Positions 1-12,317 are shown, numbered from the stretch's first letter. The stretch is 64,000 nt of DNA from Brachycybe producta (GCA_036925085.1 JAUPFP010000036.1:310001-374000); one strand, 5' to 3'. Numbers and translations are program-made. Notes: a model not told the origin generated them from the sequence alone.

Positions 1-140
1 TCTCTTCATGATATGATATTTTTTAAGATAGTTTTTATGTCAAGTTTGAAAATGACACAACTTTAATAAGCTGGTGATATTTTTAATTTTTTTTTTGTAT
101 GTCAAAATTGTATTTTGTAAGATATTTATATTACTTATTA
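1..140. repeat. Family A MITE, truncated by window edge
   Basis: The central part of the family A element: the GTCAAGTTTGAAAATGACAC segment, then the ATTTTTAATTTTT middle and the start of the second arm. It begins before the window. Diverged copy. Confidence 0.5.
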
Positions 141-413
141 ATTCAGATGTGCCCTTTCTAATTACAATTTCTTATTAAGTTATTAGTGTTAGTTTTTGTG
201 TTATTTTGAGAAATATTTTAAGGTTTCACGAGTTTGGTGTTTTGCTCGCAACTCTTTCATTTCGATGCGAGAATTGATTACATGAAGAGAATTCGTAATA
301 TATATATATGTATATGTAATATACGTAATATGTATATATAGACAAAAAGGATGATGATGTATTTATTATTATATTTCTGGTAAAAGACTGTTCGATCTAA
401 TTCTAGTTTTTAG

Positions 414-441
414 ATCCTGGATGGAGGCCTCATATTTACAG
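414..441 (+). CDS. Possible 28-nt upstream exon of the supervillin-like gene
   Basis: A pyrimidine-rich tract ending TTTTTAG is followed by 28 nt and then a GTATCA donor. Entered with one carried base, it reads P-G-W-R-P-H-I-Y and leaves AG, which joins the G at 1857 to give arginine and then K-D-S-L-E-L. The phase therefore fits the next exon exactly. No family match can be claimed for eight residues. It could equally be chance splice-like sequence; a 28-nt exon is unusual but possible. Confidence 0.3.
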
Positions 442-1044
442 GTATCAGTTCCTGTTTTAGATTAATTTACATAATAGTGAGGTTATGTTATTATATAATT
501 TACAATTTATTTAGTGTTCTATTTAAATTGCATTCTAGTATTTAAATGAGTGTCTATAGATAAATGTAGGCCTACATGGTTTTTTAGGCCATTTATTTCA
601 CTGCCGCGTTTTTTCTTTTTTCTACTATTTAAGTGGATCACAAACACACAAATACAACACGCGTCACTCGTATTTCTCGTGCATTTTTTCTTTTAATCTT
701 CAATTGGTTCCTGAAGGAAATTGTTGAAACAGCCGTTGTTGGTCTGATCAGATGACGACGACGACGACGATGATGATGCACGATTATGATGATGGCATCT
801 GTTTACCTTATTACCAATAACAGATGTTTTTATTGGAACACTAACTCACCATTCAGTTGATTGTGGTGGTGTTGGTGGTGGCCTTATTAAGATTTTTATT
901 TTGCTTGTTGTTCGTAAAACCTGTCTCACTTTTTTTTCTCTCTCAATCTCTTTATATATATCTCTCTGTTAAAATACTAATATTATCTAAGTGTGAGTAA
1001 AAAAACACCCCCTTTTTTTGCTTAGATATTTATTTTTCCTTAGA

Positions 1045-1091
1045 TATATTCAACTTTTAATTGATATTGGATTCAATTAAAAGTTGAATAT
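1045..1091. repeat. Short AT-rich palindrome in a supervillin intron
   Basis: ATATTCAACTTTTAATTGAT is followed by its reverse complement after a few bases. It looks like a self-complementary hairpin of transposon type; no family assigned. Confidence 0.6.
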
Positions 1092-1334
1092 ACAAACATT
1101 TTAAAGTTTGATTTACGCGGCTATATATTCTAAAACGTTACTTAAGCTAAAATGAAACTTTCACAAAAAGCTAAATTTAAAAACTCTTAAAGTGTCTTAC
1201 TATAGATAGTTTTGAAATTGCGTCATGAGTTCAACTTTATTTTAAAGAAAAGTTTTGATAATTTTAAAGTAGAATTGCACATGCATGATCAAAAAGATTT
1301 CAAAATGTTGTTTTCAAACTCTTGCTTTCTTTAT

Positions 1335-1690
1335 TTAATATAGTTTTAAAATCTAAACGCCCTTTGAACTGCGGTTTAAAAGAAACTTGAAATTGTTTTA
1401 GAAACTAGAAGACTAAAACAATTACTTAAGGGTAATTTTCATCTATCTTTTTAAAATAAGTTTTTTCATGTTTTAAAATGATCTAACTTTTTAAGAAAAT
1501 ATTTTTTATTATTTTCATTAAAAGGTTTATTTTTATAAAGATGAAAATGTTTATTAAAAGAATTCAGTTACCGTTCTAGTTTCTAACACACTTTCAATTT
1601 CTCTCTAGTGTTTGTTCATGTGAAACGCAGAATAATCACCGTTTGACAACTTAATTAAACAACTTAATTCCTCATTATAATTTTTAACTT
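1335..1690. repeat. Family A MITE in supervillin intron
   Basis: Contains the left arm words TGTTTTAGAAACTAGAAG and TTTTCATG..ATCTTT and the inverted right arm CTAGTTTCTAACACACTTTC. Near full length, within the intron before the exon at 1857. Confidence 0.8.
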
Positions 1691-1856
1691 GAAAACTTGA
1701 AATCTGAGAATCTCAGAAGAATTTTTTTTTAAAAAAGGGTTGAGACATTTTTATGAGAGGACAAGAGTCCAAATAGTTAATTGAAATTTATTGCATTATG
1801 TTGAGCTATTTTATGTACTGTAATTGAATTTTCTAATTATGTAACCAAAATTATAG

Positions 1857-4800
1857 GAAGGATTCTTTGGAACTTCAACATAGCCAGAGCCTGACTATCA
1901 ATTCATCTTCTACGATTACATGCAAGTCGTCGACTTGTGTGTCATCTTCGTCAGCGTCCACTGTCGTTCAGAAGAATGTTAAAACCACTCAACGTAGCAA
2001 CACTCAGCCACTTTTCGGCTCAGTGATGGAGGGAGAAGAGGATGGTGATGGAGTCGTCGAAGAGGTTCACGGTTCCATCCGAGAACGGTGGGTGCTGTTT
2101 GATAAACAAAGCCACCTTATCGTAATCGACTAAACAACAATTACATTTCAGGTTGGCTGCTCTGCAAAAGAGTCAAGACAAAGATTGGAAACGCCGTTTA
2201 GAAAGAATAAAGACGGTCGATATTGTTGATGGTGATGAGAATGGATGTTTGGACACGGAAAACCTTAGGGTACGTCAGAAAGAGAAGTCTCGTCGTAGTT
2301 CGATACGTCATTATTTAAAATTTGTTTTCTCGGCAGTTGTCGGGTGGCGAGGAATCTGCTTCAAAAATACTGTCTCGAGTTTCGTTGTTGGAATCGTCTC
2401 AACAAGAGTGGCGTAAAAGGGTCGAAGAGAAAGATGCTGCAAAGTTCACTGTGGCCGGAAAATTGGTTCAGGCTGGAAAAGTTACCACTCCTCCTCTTTC
2501 TTCTTCACCTTCTCAAGAGAATCCACTTTTGGAACGCAAAAAGCGTTTGCCAAAACCAGTTCGTTTTCAGAGTAAAACTGGTATTCTGTTTGTTTTTTTA
2601 AGAAAGTTTTCTGCAGTTTGTATAATATTTTTTTTGTTAATTATGTTTCATAATAGCCAATCTCGTGGAATTGACTAAAACAAGTGTAGTCGCACCTTCT
2701 TTACCTCCTCGAGTTCCTTCCATTCTTCGAAGTAAATCTATGCCAATGCCGCAAGGACTGAAAGGTTCTGAAAAACCACTTAAATTTGCTTCTAAATTTA
2801 TCTTACCATTTTAACAAATCGTCGTCGTTTTTAGATTTAGATTCTTCTGAAGACGAACAAGTTCCGGAGAAAGTTTCGATTCCAAAGCTTGACGATGATG
2901 ATTTCTCGTCATTTTTTCAATCGACAAATATGGAAAGACTTCAATCGCAGAAGTTGGAAGTTGAAGACGCTGTTTTCAATCAGATAACTTCTGAGTCGAG
3001 ACAACTGTGAGGGTTTTTCTGTTATTAATCTTATATTTTATCCGTTTTCTAATTAATTTATTTTTATAGCCTCATTCAGAAACGAACCGTTCAGGTTGCA
3101 AGACGGCACATGGCCTCCAGGAATCCACTGAAAGCTTTGGCGACGCGAAGTGACCTTCAGGCGGAATATGTAGAAGTGAAATCTGGTGTTGCTGAGAAAG
3201 AGCTTCGTAGATTGAAAGTAGAACAACGTAAGTTGGTTCTTTCAGGAGCAAAGTGAAGAGAAACTAAAAAGTGTTTTAGAAACTACGTTAGTTCAATCAC
3301 TTAAGGGAGTATTTTCATGTTGATATCGTTCAAAATTAGCTTTTTATGGCAGCTTGAAAACGACCCAACTTTAAGCAGATGATATTTTAATAATTGTTTA
3401 CTATAAAAAGTTTATTTTGAAAAATATCAATATGAAAATACCCCTTCACGTGATTCAGCTACCGTAGCAACCATATAGTTTCCAACTAACACTTTCAATT
3501 TCTCTTTAATGTTGTTGAAACTGTAGAATAACCAGAGTTAGACAATCGGCTCTCAATGAGACATCTTAATTGTCTTGATTGTGTCAGTGTTGTTGAAATA
3601 GATATGTTTGTGTCTCGTTCTTTAGTTGCTAAGCGTTCCGATTTAGCTACTTCTGCACTGGCCGGTCTGGCAAGTACCGAAGACTTTACATCTGTTAACT
3701 TAAGGCGAAACTCCAGCATAACAAGCCTACCCTTTGCACCTTATAAGGATTTAATGCTTCTGCACGTGAAAGGTTTGTTTCGTAACAACGATTTTACACA
3801 TACGGTAATGATGTTAACACGATAACACGAGTTCTTTTATCTGCAGGACGACGTCACGTTCAGACACGACTTGTGATGCCTCAAACGAGTTCTCTTAACA
3901 AAGGGGACAACTTTATTCTAGTGACACCAAATGAAGTTTTCAATTGGGTGGGGGAATTTAGTAATGTCATTGAAAGAGCAAAGGTTTTTGAATTTTTTGT
4001 TTGGCCATTTTTGTGTAATTTCAAATTTTAATGTTTGATAATTCAATTTATTAATGTGAAGGGAGCGGAAATTGCTTCGGTAATTCAGGCGAGAAAGGAA
4101 CTGGGATGTAAAGGTTATTCTGAAGTAATAACATTTGAAGAAGAAAAGCCGTCTGGAAATCGTTGTAAAAGGAGAGATTTCTTCCAACATCTGGGAGGCG
4201 AAGATTTAATCACAGGTATTATTTTTGTCACGTAGACAAAATGAATGTCCGCATGACTTCGTAAAATGTAACCACATTGTGGATTTTATATTTTAAGAAT
4301 CGACCATTTCGGAGGAAGACGAATTGTACGAGGCCGGAATCATCGACACGAACAAGGTTTACAACGTCGAAGAGAACGAACTCGTGCCGTACGATCAATA
4401 CTGGGGTTGCCTGCCGCGTGTTGAGATGTTGGATCCTAACAAAGTGCTCGTGTTCGACTTCGGATCGGAAATGTATGTGTGGCAGGGTAAACTCGCGAAC
4501 ACGGAGCTTCGAAGAAGAGCCATTCGTCTTGCGCGAGAGTTGTGGGAAGAAGGTTACGACTACACGGAATGTGACGTTAATCCATTCAACCCTCTTCATC
4601 AACAACTCGGTTGGTCGACGTTTTTTAAACAAGTTTTTAACGTTTAATAATTCTTGTTTTGAGTAATTGTTGTTGTTTTTTCAGTGTTGGCCAGTGGAAA
4701 GCAGCGACCTTCTTGGGCTCTTTTCGGTAAAGTGAATCAACACATGGAGACTGTTTTGTTCAGAGAAAAGTTTATCGATTGGCCCGACATGGAACGAGTC

Positions 4801-7800
4801 ATCAAAGTCAGGCGTCAAGACTCGATCAGAGTACGTTTTAAAAAAAAATGTTTGAAATTTTGTCATTAAATTAAACTGGTTAAATTGTGTAAACGCCCCT
4901 CGAACTTTAAGTTACTCGCTCTTTCAGGAGCAAAATTCAGAGCAACTAGAATGTCTTCTAGAAACTAGAAGAGTATTGCAATCATGAAAGAGTATGTTCA
5001 TGTTGATATCTTTCAAAATAAACTTTTTATGCGAGTTTGAAAATAAACCAAATTTAATTGGACGATATTTTTTAATTTTAGTCTAAATAAAAAGTTTATT
5101 TTAAAAGATATCAGCATAAAATACTATTTAGTGATTCAGCTACCCGTTCTAGTTTCTAATACACTTTACTACCTAGTTCTTTTCTAAAACTACAGAAATA
5201 ACCAAGAGTTTAAGAAATCAGCTGTTTCTAAATTATTTCAACTTGACAGAGTGAAGGCAGCATCGATTTGCAGCCATGTGATGCGAAACACATGTTGGAG
5301 ACAAAACCAGATGAACCGGACTTGATCTTGGAAGGTTCCCATCTTGGACGTGGTCTTTTCTACTGGGACGAAGAAGAAAGGCGACATTGCGACGTATCTT
5401 CTCTCGGCATTAAAGTTTGGCACGTCCTCGAATATAATCACAGTATTTTGCCGCTCGAGAGCTGGGGACAGTTTCATAGCGAGGACACTTACGTTGTTCG
5501 ATGGCAGTACAGAGTCACCGTCGCTGGTACAAGAGTCGATAACGAATCTGATAATTTCAAATTACATCAAATCTGATTATTAAATTTGAAATTTCAGGAC
5601 GTAGTTTAGCCGGTGAGGTGTCTAAACATTCTTTCTTGGGTCGAGAACGGTGTGCTTATTTCTTCTGGCAAGGCCGCGACTCTACGATCAACGAGAAAGG
5701 CGCGTGTGCTCTGATGACGGTCGAACTGGACGAGGAACGTGGTCCTCACGTTCGTGTCATTCAGGGACAGGAACCACCCAGTTTTCTTAATCTTTTTAAA
5801 GGTGGCATGACTGTGCATCTTGGAAAGAGAGGAGATTGTGCCATTGTTCATCGTGAGTCGATGGTTGCTTACAAACAAATGTCGATGGTTTTTTATGTTT
5901 CATTTTATATCTTTTTAGCTGCTTGGAAGATGTTTGTCGTTCGCGGCGATTACGAGAACGAAGCTCATCTCGTCGAAATCGAATGCACTGCGACCTCTCT
6001 TCGTAGTCGTGGTGTTTATGTATTACTTCACTCGGAGACTGGCGTCATTCGTCGGTGGATTGGATCGAAGGCGAGGCCTCACCTCGTGGAAGCGGCACAA
6101 TCGGCCGTTTCTCTACTTCAAGAAAGGTTTTGTTTGTACCGAAAAAATATTTTCTTTGTTTTGTAGAAATGTTTTTTTTTGTTCTTTATGTACGATAGAA
6201 AGCCGTTAGAATTTGGATTTAAATTTGGAGTCTCTGTGATAGTTAAAGATGAAGCAGAGGGACAAGAGAGTTCGGAGTTTTGGAATGTTTTCGGCAAGAA
6301 AAATGACTCTCCTTATCTTTCTCTCACTCTCGGTTAGAATTAATCGTTGTCTATTTAGTTCGTACACTCGGAATTGATTGTTTTTTATATCCTTTGTCGT
6401 CGTGGTTATTTCAGATACAAATTCTTTTGATTATACACCTCGATTGTTCCACATGACAAGCATTTCCGGAATATTTTCGGCAACCGAGATATCGTGTAGT
6501 TTTTTCACGAGGGACCGATCTTGCGCTTTTCCTTTTTTGCAATCTGACCTTTACAAAGCGGAACAGCCTGGTATATTTTTAATATTTTATCGATTTATAA
6601 TGAATAAGGCGAAAAAAAAAGATAATTTTCAATGAAAGGAACTGTTCATGCAGAGTGTGAATTTTTCGAAAATGATATAATTTGTGAGTTTTTGATGCCT
6701 TTTTATTTTTAGTTAAACTGATTTTTATGATTCTTTCATATGAGTATTATCATAAGTGTTCATATGTTTTGTGCATTTTATGCAAAATGATGATTACTTC
6801 CAAAGAGAACTCTTAGCCTCTAAACAGTCTTTTTAATTAAAAAAAAACCTAATTTATTTCGCCTTAAGATGGTACTATAGATGCTGAATCCCCCTTGCGG
6901 TTTTCAGAAAATTTCGGGTTTTCAAACAAACATTTTTAAAGAGAAACATTAAATTCAACGTGTTTTAGAAACTAGAATAGTTCTTAATATTATTACTAAA
7001 ATTATTTTCATGATGATATGTTTCAAAATAAACTTTTTAGGACAATCTGAAAAAGGTGAAAATAATTATTTTTGTGAACCTGAAATTTTATTATTTTCAA
7101 ACTGAACTATAAATAGTTATGTTATGATAAAAAATCTTTTTAGCATACTTCTCTACCATTCTAGTTTTTAAAACAATTTGAATTTTATCGTAATGTTGTT
7201 CTAGAAAAACGTTTGCGTGACGTTTTTACTTCAAAAAAACATCTATAAAGCCACCTTAATTATGCATCATTAAAATGTTTACATTATTATTTACTTATTT
7301 AAATGTTTTAAAAATATTCAAGCTTTGTTCTTATTGGACAACAATCACGAGGTTTATCTGTGGCAAGGATGGTGGCAGGAAGGGAACGACGAAAACGATA
7401 ACACTGCCACTGGATCTGCACATCTTCGATTTAATACCGAACGGAAACTTGCCATGGAAACGGTCCAAGAATATTGCAAATGTAGTTTTGATGCCTACTT
7501 AATTTCAGTTAACAATTTTTTTTGCTTAAACGTCGATCGGATTTTTGTTTTTCAGGCAAAAACGCGTCGAGTTTCAAATCTGCTTATGCCATATGGGCAG
7601 GATTAGAACCTCCGGAATTTCAAAATTTATTTCCAGTCTGGAAACAACAAGAAAACGTTGCAGAGTTAAATAAAAAGGTGAGATAAAATAAAAAGGTTTT
7701 TTATTCCTTGTTTTCGAAAGAAATATTGACACGAAATGTTATTTTTAAGGGTGGCAAAAATGTCGGCGAAAAGAAGCTCGTCGAAGATGTGCTGAATTTG

Positions 7801-8286
7801 CTAAAACGTAATCGATACACATTTAGCGAATTACAGAAACGTCCACTGCCAGAAGGAGTCGATCCGTCGATTTTGGAATCGTATTTGAGTTCTGAAGAAT
7901 TCGAGGTTTGTTGCTTTTGAAGCTTTTGCCTTAATTGTAAGCGGAGACCATGAGTTTGGGGGTAAAGTGTGAGATGCCTCGCAAAATATTTTTTAACTTT
8001 TGAGGAAGGGAGTGTGGTGGGTGGGCATAGAGATATTCTCAGGGAATTTGTGAGGAGGAAAAATTATTTAAGCTGGCTGAAAAACAAAATATCTTATTCT
8101 TAAGAACTATCACTGTGTAACTGATAAAAGTAATGCCGTTGTTCATGCCACTCATATCGTAATGCATATTTTTCATTGTATTTTTGTTCATTTTAGAGTT
8201 TACTAAAAATGACAAAGAAAGAGTTTTATGCGCATCCATCTTGGAAACAGTCAAACCTAAAGAAAGCAGCTGGACTTTATTATTGA
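1857..8286 (+). CDS. SVIL: Supervillin-like actin/membrane-binding protein, C-terminal 1160 residues
   Basis: Supervillins link F-actin and myosin II to the cell membrane; they carry gelsolin-like repeats and a villin headpiece. Twenty exons join without a phase break: 1857-2087, 2152-2269, 2337-2580, 2657-2764, 2835-3006, 3070-3227, 3626-3772, 3847-3983, 4062-4215, 4298-4609, 4685-4830, 5250-5526, 5598-5852, 5919-6126, 6199-6332, 6415-6570, 7323-7481, 7556-7677, 7750-7905, 8197-8286. The first visible residues are low-complexity and Ser-rich, then basic. Gelsolin-like repeats start near visible residue 380 ([19 protein letters not shown]). Typical supervillin stretches follow: [41 protein letters not shown] and YLWQGWW. 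The headpiece spans about the last 65 residues: LPEGVDP, then [14 protein letters not shown] and stop. The N-terminus lies outside the window or in small unseen exons. Introns are 63-82 nt except four of 291-752 nt, three of which hold a MITE. Donor GTATTC at 2581 is weak. Confidence 0.95.
3231..3572. repeat. Family A MITE filling supervillin intron 3228-3625
   Basis: Full-length copy with both arms (CTTTCAGGAGCAAAG at the left, TGTAGAATAACCAGAG at the right). It makes up almost the whole 398-nt intron, while neighbouring introns are 63-74 nt. Confidence 0.85.
4872..5240. repeat. Family A MITE filling supervillin intron 4831-5249
   Basis: Full-length copy starting at the TTAAACTGGTTAAATTGTG end and finishing at ATCAGCTGTTTCTAAATT. 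Only about 40 nt on the left and 10 nt on the right of the intron are not MITE. Confidence 0.85.
6900..7262. repeat. Family A MITE, diverged, in supervillin intron 6571-7322
   Basis: AGAAACTAGAATAG in the left arm and CATTCTAGTTTTTAAAAC in the right arm; ends at AAAGCCACCTTAA. The centre is rearranged. Confidence 0.7.
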
Positions 8287-8829
8287 CGATCCGATCGCAT
8301 TGAGTGATCGGAGATATTAGGTGGTTATCCACTCTGCCGCATCCGAGAATCTTCATTTTTTTATATTAGGTCTGACCGTCTAATGTTTGCATAACAAAAA
8401 CGTACCATTGGGACCTATTGGTTTGTGTAACTGGTAGGTGACTTTTGAAGTCATTTTGATGATTGTGGCGCTCTGACAAAATCATTCAAACTGTAGTTGT
8501 TGGTTGCTTTTTTTTGCCTAAATGAGAGAGAGGGCCTTTTGTACATAATTACTAAAGAATATTTGGTGCTCACCTCCTTTAATTAAGCCACTCGGTGCCT
8601 TAAAATATATTATATTTGTCAAGTTCAGTTTTTAATTGGACTCTTTAAAAAAAACAATGAGCTTAAGCCCCTCCTATTTTGGGGGCTATAATTGTGAAAT
8701 CGAACAAAAACTCACTTTGTTTCGATTTTTTTTAAAAAAAAGTGCCACTTTAAATTACGAAGGAGAAAATTGTTATTTAAATTTTTCTTATAGAGAGATT
8801 ATTATTAATAGTCGCTGCATCGGAATTTG

Positions 8830-9022
8830 AAACTTGTGACGTCGTCAGAATGGGTTTTATCAAAATGTTCTGCTTGTTTCTATTTGTCTTAAAAGAAAAG
8901 GAAATAACAATAAACGTGCTCGTGGAATGTTTGATTTTAAATAATTGAGAAGTTTTTTGCTATCAGACAAAGGAAGTCGTGTGGAACATTTCAATGTACT
9001 CCTGTGACGTCATAAGCTTAAA
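8830..9022. repeat. Family D foldback element with TGACGTC ends
   Basis: Left end ACTTGTGACGTCGTCAGA, right end CTGTGACGTCATAAGCTT: inverted copies of the family D terminus AAGCTTGTGACGTCAGAG. The interior is diverged. Confidence 0.6.
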
Positions 9023-9794
9023 TTGATTGTGAGACGACTATAATATATATATATACACACAATTATTCTAAAATATTTGTGGTCTTTGTACCGATTTGTA
9101 AATATAATCGAAAGCTAGTCACCAATTGTAATGATAGAAATGAATGAAGAAGAAATTTTTATTTGAATGAGAAAAAGAAAAACCACGAACGACCATTTCG
9201 ATTCAGTCAAAAGAGCATAATTCATATGGGGGGGATTTTATTTTTCTCTGTTGAGGTCTGGGATTCTGATTGTGCTTTCTATTTAAAAAAAACCATCAAA
9301 ATATAAATTGAATTTATCTGTCTTGATATTACAGTATCTTTTTTTTAAACAAAGTTCCCTCGAAGTCATTTCTTCCTACTCTTATTGTTAATTATTAAAT
9401 ATCAGATTGCCAAATAAAAATAAGAATAATTTGCTCAGAAGTGGTTGGAAGTTCAAAGCAAAAATCGGTACCGACATTAAAGAACGGACACGATCAAAAT
9501 TAAAATCACCAAGAAAATGAAGTAGTAAATACTAGAAAGAAAAAAACAAGAAAGAAGAAAATGGCACTATTTTTCACCCCATTGCTTGTTGTTGTTGTTG
9601 GCATTTGTTATCCTGTAAATAGCAATATTTGTAAACTCAAATTATATTAATTTTTACCAGATGTGCTCAAACATGTTTTTAAATTATTGACGATTTGTTT
9701 TTTATTGAATATTTGAGCTTTATTTTTAGGCTTACAAATAAAATTGTTGATTGAATTCTACTATTTTTCTTACTGTTTCATTGTTTTTATGGCT

Positions 9795-10205
9795 GTTTTG
9801 TGAACAGCAGATTTTCAAACGCTGGTTATTTTGCATTTCAGAAGAGCAACATTAAAAAGAAATTAAGGTGTTAGAAATTAGAAGGAGATAGCTCAACCAC
9901 TTAATAGGATTTTCATGTTGATATCTTAACCACTTAATAGGATTTTCATGTTGATATCTTTCAAAATAAATTTTTTTATTGACAAAACATAAAATATATC
10001 GTCTGCTTGAAGTTGGGTTCTTTTCAAACATACATAAAGAGCATAAATTATTTTGAAAGTTATCAACATAAAAATACCCTAAAGTGATTGAGCTACCTTT
10101 TTAGTTTTTAAAGCACTTTATAAAGTTTTTATTATTTTTGCTCCCGAATGTCTGAATAAACGACATCAAGGGAAGTTTACACTTTTAAAACCAGCTTAAA
10201 ACAAC
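9795..10205. repeat. Family A MITE with internal 33-bp direct duplication
   Basis: Full-length copy ending GTTTACACTTTTAAAACCAG. A 33-bp segment beginning AACCACTTAATAGG is repeated head to tail at about 9893-9958, which is unique among the copies seen here. Confidence 0.8.
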
Positions 10206-10255
10206 TTCATAGACTCACAAGAAAGTTTTGTTTAACTGCGTGTTTTACTCATAGA

Positions 10256-10261
10256 TTTATT
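10256..10261 (-). terminator. Candidate poly(A) signal of the WAP-like gene
   Basis: AATAAA on the minus strand about 215 nt downstream of the stop codon; the intervening sequence is AT-rich and otherwise empty. Confidence 0.4.
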
Positions 10262-10475
10262 TTAAGCATTGTTTTAGATTATTGCTTAGATTAAGCGTCG
10301 ATTAACAATGAATAATAATTATAATAAGTAGTATTAATTATATAATTAATAATTATAATAATTATTTATAACAGATAGAAATGAAAATTTTGAAAAGCTT
10401 AAATTATAAATAGTTTCTTATTGAATTTGAATATTGACAAGAAGGAGACGAGTCATTTCTACTCTTAAGATGTGG

Positions 10476-10779
10476 TCACTTTGCTGCAATTGCAGGAGTG
10501 CAACAAAAGGTTGTTGCATTTTGTCCCGATAAACAGCACAGTAGATTTCCTTCACATTGAGTGTCACTGTTGCATGATTTGCACGGCCATGTGGCTACCA
10601 CATTGGGACACTGTCCGAACTTTCCTTTAATTTATTGATAAATTTATATCAATACCATGTTAATATGGGTTTGCACTAATACTTTTCAGTTTCAACTAAC
10701 CTTCAGTTTCATTGAATATCCAGCCACTGTAGAGAACTACTACGGTCAAAAGAAGTATTGGAATGGATTTCATCGACAT
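10476..10779 (-). CDS. Small secreted WAP-like cysteine-rich protein, 75 residues
   Basis: Two coding exons on the minus strand, 10779-10701 and 10624-10476, joined in phase 1 across a 76-nt intron (donor GTTAGT, acceptor TTTAAAG). The protein begins MSMKSIPILLLTVVVLYSGW, a clear signal peptide. The mature part has eight cysteines (C32, C41, C44, C50, C56, C57, C67, C68). C44-x5-C50-x5-C56-C57 and the KFGQCP start match the four-disulfide-core (WAP) domain, a family of small protease inhibitors and antimicrobials. The last two cysteines are adjacent and nine residues after C57, which is not canonical, so 'WAP-like' is inference. A 5' UTR exon (about 10940-10875, donor GTAAGT) precedes the acceptor at 10792. 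Start chosen at the first ATG; the second in-frame ATG (10773) would also work. Confidence 0.8.
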
Positions 10780-10874
10780 TCTTGAATGTAGCTGCAAGGA
10801 AACATTTTGGAATGAGAAGACACTTCTGTTTTGCAGTGGTAAATCTATATTTCGAGACATAACATAAAACTTAC

Positions 10875-10940
10875 CTGTGATAACTTTCGATAGATTTAAG
10901 CTGTGTGGAGTTCGTTGGATTCTCTCTCGAGTGGAACTGG
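10875..10940 (-). other. 5' UTR exon of the WAP-like gene
   Basis: Runs from about 30 nt after the TATA-like box to a consensus CAG|GTAAGT donor, and splices to the acceptor CTTGCAG at 10792, 12 nt before the ATG. The 5' limit is inferred from the box. Confidence 0.6.
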
Positions 10941-10965
10941 TATCGTGATCGGTTTGAAACTTTCG

Positions 10966-10973
10966 CTTAAATA
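10966..10973 (-). promoter_or_regulatory. TATA-like box of the WAP-like gene
   Basis: TATTTAAG on the minus strand, about 90 nt upstream of the UTR splice donor. Position and sequence fit a TATA element for a small, strongly expressed secreted protein gene. Confidence 0.5.
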
Positions 10974-11569
10974 CCTTTTTTTGACAGGTATCTGTGTTAC
11001 AAACATTTTTAATTGATATACCTTAAAAAAAGGAATGGACACAAAAGAAAACCCAAATCAGTTTTGACGGAGGTCGTCATTTATGAATTGGAGCGTATTA
11101 ACAACTTATTATGTGTTATTATTACTAGAGAAAAAGTGTTATTCATTTTCAGGTGTTCCGGAGCCAATTTTATTACAATCATGAATGGGATCCTTGATGA
11201 AAAATTCTATTCGGTTTGATTTCTGGATTCTTCATTTGTCGTTGCATTTATAACACGGTGGACAAGAAACCAAATGACGTTGCTCAACATTGAGTCATCG
11301 TCCATAATAATTTTATTGTAAGCAGAATGTTATGTTTATAGTCTTCTTTTTGGCTATATTTTTCTCTTGTATTTTTTGAAGCTTTAAAATGTACGAAAAT
11401 CAACTGTTTTTGCGAGCGCAGCGAGTGTAGAACTTTTTCTTATAAAAACTGGCCTGGAAAGTGAACCATAAAAAATTAACAGCATGTTTTCATTATTACA
11501 TATAACAATGGCTCAAACACTTTATTTAATTTTAAAATATAAAAAATATAATTTTATATTTAAATAAGA

Positions 11570-11615
11570 AATTTGGTTTTGGCCATAGAGTTGCCTCTAT
11601 GGCCAAAACCAAATT
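11570..11615. repeat. Perfect 21-bp hairpin with 4-nt loop
   Basis: AATTTGGTTTTGGCCATAGA(G) and its exact reverse complement are separated by TTGC. No other copy was noticed in the window. Confidence 0.85.
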
Positions 11616-11664
11616 AAGGCCTGGCAAGGACCCCATTGCCAATATGTGCGGCGTTTTATGTACT

Positions 11665-11988
11665 TATTATGGCTCGGATTTTTATGCAAAATATCAAACG
11701 CAAATGTTTCTCAATTTGTGGCTCATGTGCCAATTGTAGGTTGTTCTAATTATGCCGATTACATCAATCGTCATCATGAGAACTATCAACACTTACGGTT
11801 TTTTAATCAAAAACACTAGTTAGAGGCTAGAACTCTAGTTGGCAACTGATAGTAAACATGCCATCTAGCCTCTCTAACCAGCCTTTTTTTATTAGAAAAA
11901 GCATAAAATGCAGTTGATCTAATGATGATTACTCCACAATTGGCACTTCGGCCACAGATTGAGAAACATTTGCTCGATATTTGCATAA

Positions 11989-11992
<4 letters not shown>
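11665..11992. repeat. Family L foldback element containing a nested family H element
   Basis: Left arm CAAATGTTTCTCAATTTGTG...GTGCCAATTG pairs with right arm CAATTGGCAC...CAGATTGAGAAACATTTG; outward, TATGCAAAATAT pairs with ATATTTGCATA. Family H sits between the arms. Confidence 0.65.
11812..11882. repeat. Family H mini-foldback (about 70 bp)
   Basis: Ends GTTAGAGGCTAGA and TCTAGCCTCTCTAAC are inverted copies. It is nested inside the L element. Confidence 0.65.

Positions 11993-12024
<32 letters not shown>
11990..12024. repeat. (ATA)n microsatellite
   Basis: Uninterrupted ATA/AAT trinucleotide run of about 35 bp, at the right edge of the L element. Confidence 0.9.
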
Positions 12025-12027
<3 letters not shown>

Positions 12028-12317
12028 TAACAATCATATTATCATAATTAATAGTTGATTGCAAGCTCATGAAGAGAGTCGAAAAGGAAGGATGGAAAAA
12101 ATAGGAAGAGTAGAGTGAAATTCAAGTCAACTATAAACGGGGTCTTCGTTAAAATGAACGCCAAATTGTCATTATGATCGATGACGATCTAGAAAACTAG
12201 AAAGAACGCGCAGACATGAACAATAGAAATATATGACACATTATTCTAGTTTTGTTATACATATATAAATTACAAATTGCAAGTGGAACAATTCAAATTT
12301 TAGGAACATTAAAACAT

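Larger units (their letters stand above)
8287..10255. other. Intergenic region between supervillin and the WAP-like gene
   Basis: Supervillin 3' flank with no further coding signal. A plus-strand AATAAA occurs at 8909, inside a family D element, and another near 9411; neither is close to the stop codon, so the true poly(A) site is unclear. The rest is AT-rich single-copy-looking sequence plus one D and one A element. Confidence 0.5.

Noticed and set aside
720..800. (GAC)n/(GAT)n tract that could be an Asp-rich exon
   Set aside because: No splice sites in phase; looks like a microsatellite.
4228..4632. Minus-strand frame opposite a supervillin exon
   Set aside because: Shadow of the 4298-4609 exon, which matches supervillin.
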